Source: Triplophysa rosa
Taxonomy: Eukaryota; Chordata; Actinopteri; Cypriniformes; Nemacheilidae
DNA length: 64,000 bases
NCBI RefSeq assembly: GCF_024868665.1
Contig: NC_079896.1
Coordinates: 25,673,803-25,737,802 of the forward strand
Direction: 5' to 3'
Positions 60,637 through 64,000 of this stretch are shown here, piece after piece. The notes under the pieces are model-generated. The model ran no database searches. It saw only the letters and a program-made list of their open reading frames with translations, and was not told where the DNA came from. Position 1 is the stretch's first letter; each line of letters opens with the position of its first letter. The translations under genes and the position numbers were made by a program.

Positions 60637-62276
60637 TTATACTCTACTGACAGTATTTTTCTCGGAACTGGGAAAGGAATGGATCTCCCAGCAGCGTAAA
60701 GTGTTTTGTTTGAAATCTGTCTGACGTTTGGTGATGAGGTAAATCTTTTGGAGGACGGCTCGGCGGAGAAGAATGTAGACCCACGGGTCCAGGATCTGGT
60801 TCCACGAAGCTATTCGCACCCCCATTATCATCAGGGTTTTATAGGTGGGAAGGTCATCTCCTATAGAGCCCTCGTACGACTGTGTTACTGTAATTAGGCC
60901 AACAATCTACAGAGAAAAAGACAGAAGAAAGATTATTTATGATCGCAGAACGTCCAGGCTTTAGGAACATTTTACAACATTGTTTTTCATTTGCAGATGT
61001 CAGTTTCACATAGCAACCCGTCCACAGAACTATCAATTTTAACTCAGCAGGTTGTACATTTATTGTACGTGTGAGCAAGCGGTGCCCCCAAAAGTATTCA
61101 TATATTTATGAGACACAAAAGAAATCAAATAAACATGAATAAAAAACAATACAAAAATAAAGCAGGGGTTTTATATATTTTGCTAGGTTGTGAAGTAATA
61201 TAAAACCTAAAACATGGACCATGTTGTGATGAACTACATTATGATATTGAGACCATTTGTAAAGAAAAACACCCAAATAGATGCCACTGTGTATGAAAAT
61301 GCTTAATACAAACAATAAAACACCACACTACAGACAATACAAAATAAAAGACAATAAAAACACCAGACAATATATAAAAGAACGTTCGAAAAATCAGCAT
61401 ATTTTTTAGCATATTACTCATACTCACCAGCAGAGGGCTCCAGCAGATACATGACGTGACCATTATACCCACAAGTTGCACCACCATCTCAATGTCATGA
61501 GACCTAGCTGACCGACGGTTACAGGTTTGCTTGCGCATCCTGGCCAACACCAGCGTCAGTCCGCTCACCGTGTTACAGACCAAAGCGACAGCCAGAGTTG
61601 TCATCCCCAGACCGGAGAACAGCATAACGAAAGCCACGTCTGCCTCTTCGACATCCTCCAGAACTTTAATGAAACACCAGGTGCCAGGGTACTGGTAGGT
61701 ATACGAGCCCAGCTTGAAGCAGGGTAGAAGGGCGACGCAAAGAGCCGCCATCCAGATAAATGAAAGCGAGACTTTTGTCCTTGTGATCGTAACCAGCGAA
61801 GCGTGCAGCAGTGGCTTTGTGACCCCCAAACACCTCTCGGCCGCCATGGCGCAACCGAGAAAGAGCGGGCACAGGCCGAAAAACACCATGCTGCCCCCTA
61901 GGAACTGGCATAATGGATCCGACCTGTTGTATTCTGTAGAGGGTACGCCTCCGGAAAGGTAAAGCCTCATGACTATTGAACCAGGTATGACATGCCCCAC
62001 GAAGTCTGTGGCCACCAGAGAGCTGGCGAACAGGAGGAAGGCTTTGGATCGGCGTCGCAGGCGGGCATACGCGTTTGCCAGGATGAGTAAAGCCACAATG
62101 TTAGACAGGATGCCCAGGGTCATTGACAGCATGGCAGCTATAGGGCCGCTCATGGGACGGTCCGAGGTGACGTTTTCAAGATTTGGGAGTGATGGAGAGG
62201 TCACATGACCCTCCCACTGACTGTGATTGGCAAAGGGGCTGAGTGGCACAAGGCCGGATGTATTGCAGTGGTGCAT
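60637..62276 (-). CDS. ptger1: Prostaglandin E2 receptor EP1 subtype, two coding exons
   Basis: A rhodopsin-family receptor that couples PGE2 to calcium signalling (Gq) in vertebrates. Exons (minus) are 62276-61428 and 60906-60637, 1119 nt in all (372 aa; human 402). The N-terminus has several N-glycosylation sequons (NTS, NHS, NVT). TM1 is near [18 protein letters not shown] and TM2 near [29 protein letters not shown] replaces the DRY motif, as in prostanoid receptors. The second loop carries the family signature [11 protein letters not shown]6 contains [20 protein letters not shown]7 is [18 protein letters not shown], with the conserved Arg expected to bind the prostaglandin carboxylate. 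The intron before TM7 is the classic prostanoid-receptor position. The ATG chosen is the first in frame after an in-frame acceptor-like site. Fish have duplicates of this gene. Confidence 0.95.
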
Positions 62277-64000
62277 GGCTACCTCAGTGGAGTATTGAGA
62301 TGCGGGGGTCGCATCTTCACGGAGGGATGCTGAAAGGGCGGAGACCCAAAAGTCCAAGACGACATTGAAAACCAGGGATTCTTTTTTTTATTTAAACCTG
62401 TAAACAAACGGAGAGCTTTAGGATGCTGAAAAAGCCAAAACTGGATCATCACACTTACTGGACTGTTTAAACCCATGGTTGGGTCAAAAATGGACGTTTT
62501 CTAAAATCATTAGGTTTATCGATATTTCACCCAACCATGGGTTATTTTAGCACAGATAACCTTCAAGAAACATAATAACATTTGCAACTCTGCTTAAATG
62601 AGATTTATCCCAATCATTTTTCATGTCTTTATCTGATCGTTATTTTCTTCCATAAAATGGAAGCATATGAAATATGAAAAACAATTCAGGGCCACACCAA
62701 AGCTGACAGAGAACAAAAAACAGACAAGTCCTGACAGAGGCTATATATACGGACAGGCACAAGTTGTTTAGAAACATTCCTCAACATTCTGACCCCGATA
62801 TTCTGTGGCCCTGCATGCGGTCAACATTTCACTCTCAAAAAGAGAAACAGTAAGTCATTAATATGAGCACTAAAAATGTGAGCACTTTCCAGAAGACATT
62901 CCATAAATAAACATGCTGGAACAAGTTATGACACAGCATATACAGTATGCACAGTATATACAGTAAGAACAATATAAGTGCTTACCGTCAAATGTAATGC
63001 AGTTCCATTTGAGTTAAAAACAGTCCATAGGCCTAGATCAAAACAATTTCTATCACGTGCGATAATAAATCAAATGTTAATAAAGGTAAATAAAAAATGT
63101 AAAAAGTTTGAAAGACCCAAACGGCAGTAATTGTAAATATTTTGTAAAACCATCAATGTGAATCCAGGTATATTTCTTAAAAAATGTTTTAAAATTTCAA
63201 TGGATTTTTAAACACCTAACTGGTGTGCGTAAAAGAAAAACTCCGTTTACTGCTGCGCATCTTCGGATCCATATAACCCAAAAGGGCAGATCATATTTAA
63301 CTCAGAAAACAGTATTGCAATAGATTCACTAATTTTCCTTTAGAGATCAATGTTGCCGATCGGAATGACGCAATACCGATTGATACATGTTTCGCGGAGC
63401 TGAAGTTCATCCTCTTGCAGACGCCTCCACTTCAGTTTCAAGTGTCTCGAGACGGAGGCTGCAGTATATAACCCCTCCCACCTCGACGAAACTCAATGTC
63501 AATCACCCATACGATCAGCCAGACACATTTGCTTCTAACCAAACGTTTCTTTATTTCAAATAATAAAAGATTAGCGTTAACAATTACATTTCAATCCTAT
63601 TTCAAACATATAAAAATGCAGGTAAATGTTAGTAAAAGTAAGCAGGTTTTTGTTATGTCTTTCTATCAGGTACTTGCAAGTTCTTATAAAAAACAATTTC
63701 TTTCTTACTTTTTATGTCCTATTGAATCTTACAAAAAAAAATTTTGCAACAGAATGGGTTGTGTGTATGTTAAAGATTCTTTACAGTCTGACATATTAAG
63801 ATAACTTTTAAGAGCTTTTTAAAGTGTATTACAAATGATCTGTTCAGTCAGTCAAGCTTGATAAGACATTAAATAATTATAAATGTAATTCAGTTATTAT
63901 AGTTTGTAATGATAAACAGATCCCTGATTTAGTCTCTCTCTCTCTCACACACACAGACTGACCTTGAACATACTCTCGAATGTTTCACTAAACCAGATGT
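62277..64000. other. Upstream region of ptger1
   Basis: No gene seen. It contains the 5' untranslated region, a CCATGGTTGGGT repeat fragment at 62472-62545, AT-rich DNA, the promoter candidate at about 63430-63470 and a short CT/CA simple repeat near 63935-63956. Confidence 0.45.
63463..63470 (-). promoter_or_regulatory. Candidate TATA box for ptger1
   Basis: On the minus strand GGGGTTATATACTGC gives a TATA-like TTATATA, followed by about 40 bases of CpG-containing sequence. This is a plausible core promoter about 1.2 kb before the coding start. It would need an intron in the 5' untranslated region, consistent with a CTTTCAG acceptor near 62330. Confidence 0.35.

Noticed and set aside
63496..63804. 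102-codon open frame near the right edge
   Set aside because: AT-rich, low-complexity peptide (Lys/Ser/Phe), with no splice or family support.

Overview
The window is vertebrate nuclear DNA, almost certainly from a ray-finned fish and probably a cyprinid. The genes have many small exons with spliced introns. Every recognisable protein matches a vertebrate family. The spacers and introns are full of short inverted-repeat DNA elements, a tRNA-derived SINE tail and a 5'-truncated LINE of kinds common in teleosts. No bacterial, viral or CRISPR signal was seen.

Layout, left to right: rgl3 (minus, 967-10101; Ral guanine exchange factor), one unassigned possible exon (about 11637-11822), odad3/ccdc151 (minus, 13517-18517; outer dynein arm docking), slc44a2 (minus, 19449-33857; choline-transporter-like, with two competing last exons), gcdh (plus, 36334-40508; glutaryl-CoA dehydrogenase), an unrecognised two-exon single-pass membrane protein gene (plus, 41485-42735), acp5 (minus, 45395-47208; purple acid phosphatase), ilf3 (minus, 49458-57334; NF90/NF110-type dsRNA-binding protein with an N-terminal extension), a decayed LINE (57955-59520) and ptger1 (minus, 60637-62276; prostaglandin E receptor EP1 type). 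In human most of these genes lie on 19p13, so this is a conserved vertebrate linkage group, not an operon or pathway cluster. The genes act in unrelated processes.

I assembled every coding model by hand from splice sites. The seven multi-exon models assigned to known families sum to whole codons with lengths close to their families: rgl3 738 aa, odad3 558, slc44a2 709 or 846, gcdh 440, acp5 341, ilf3 828, ptger1 372. The unrecognised gene gives 193 aa.

The points most worth a second look are: four introns in three genes that fit the reading frame only with a GC donor instead of GT; the duplicated last exons of slc44a2, one adding an acidic Pro/Gln/Glu-rich tail of about 150 residues; the ilf3 N-terminal extension with two YEEL-x-YW repeats; a perfect RFX-type X-box just upstream of the ciliary gene odad3; and a near-perfect 184-bp palindrome in a gcdh intron. 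I did not find a convincing wholly new system.
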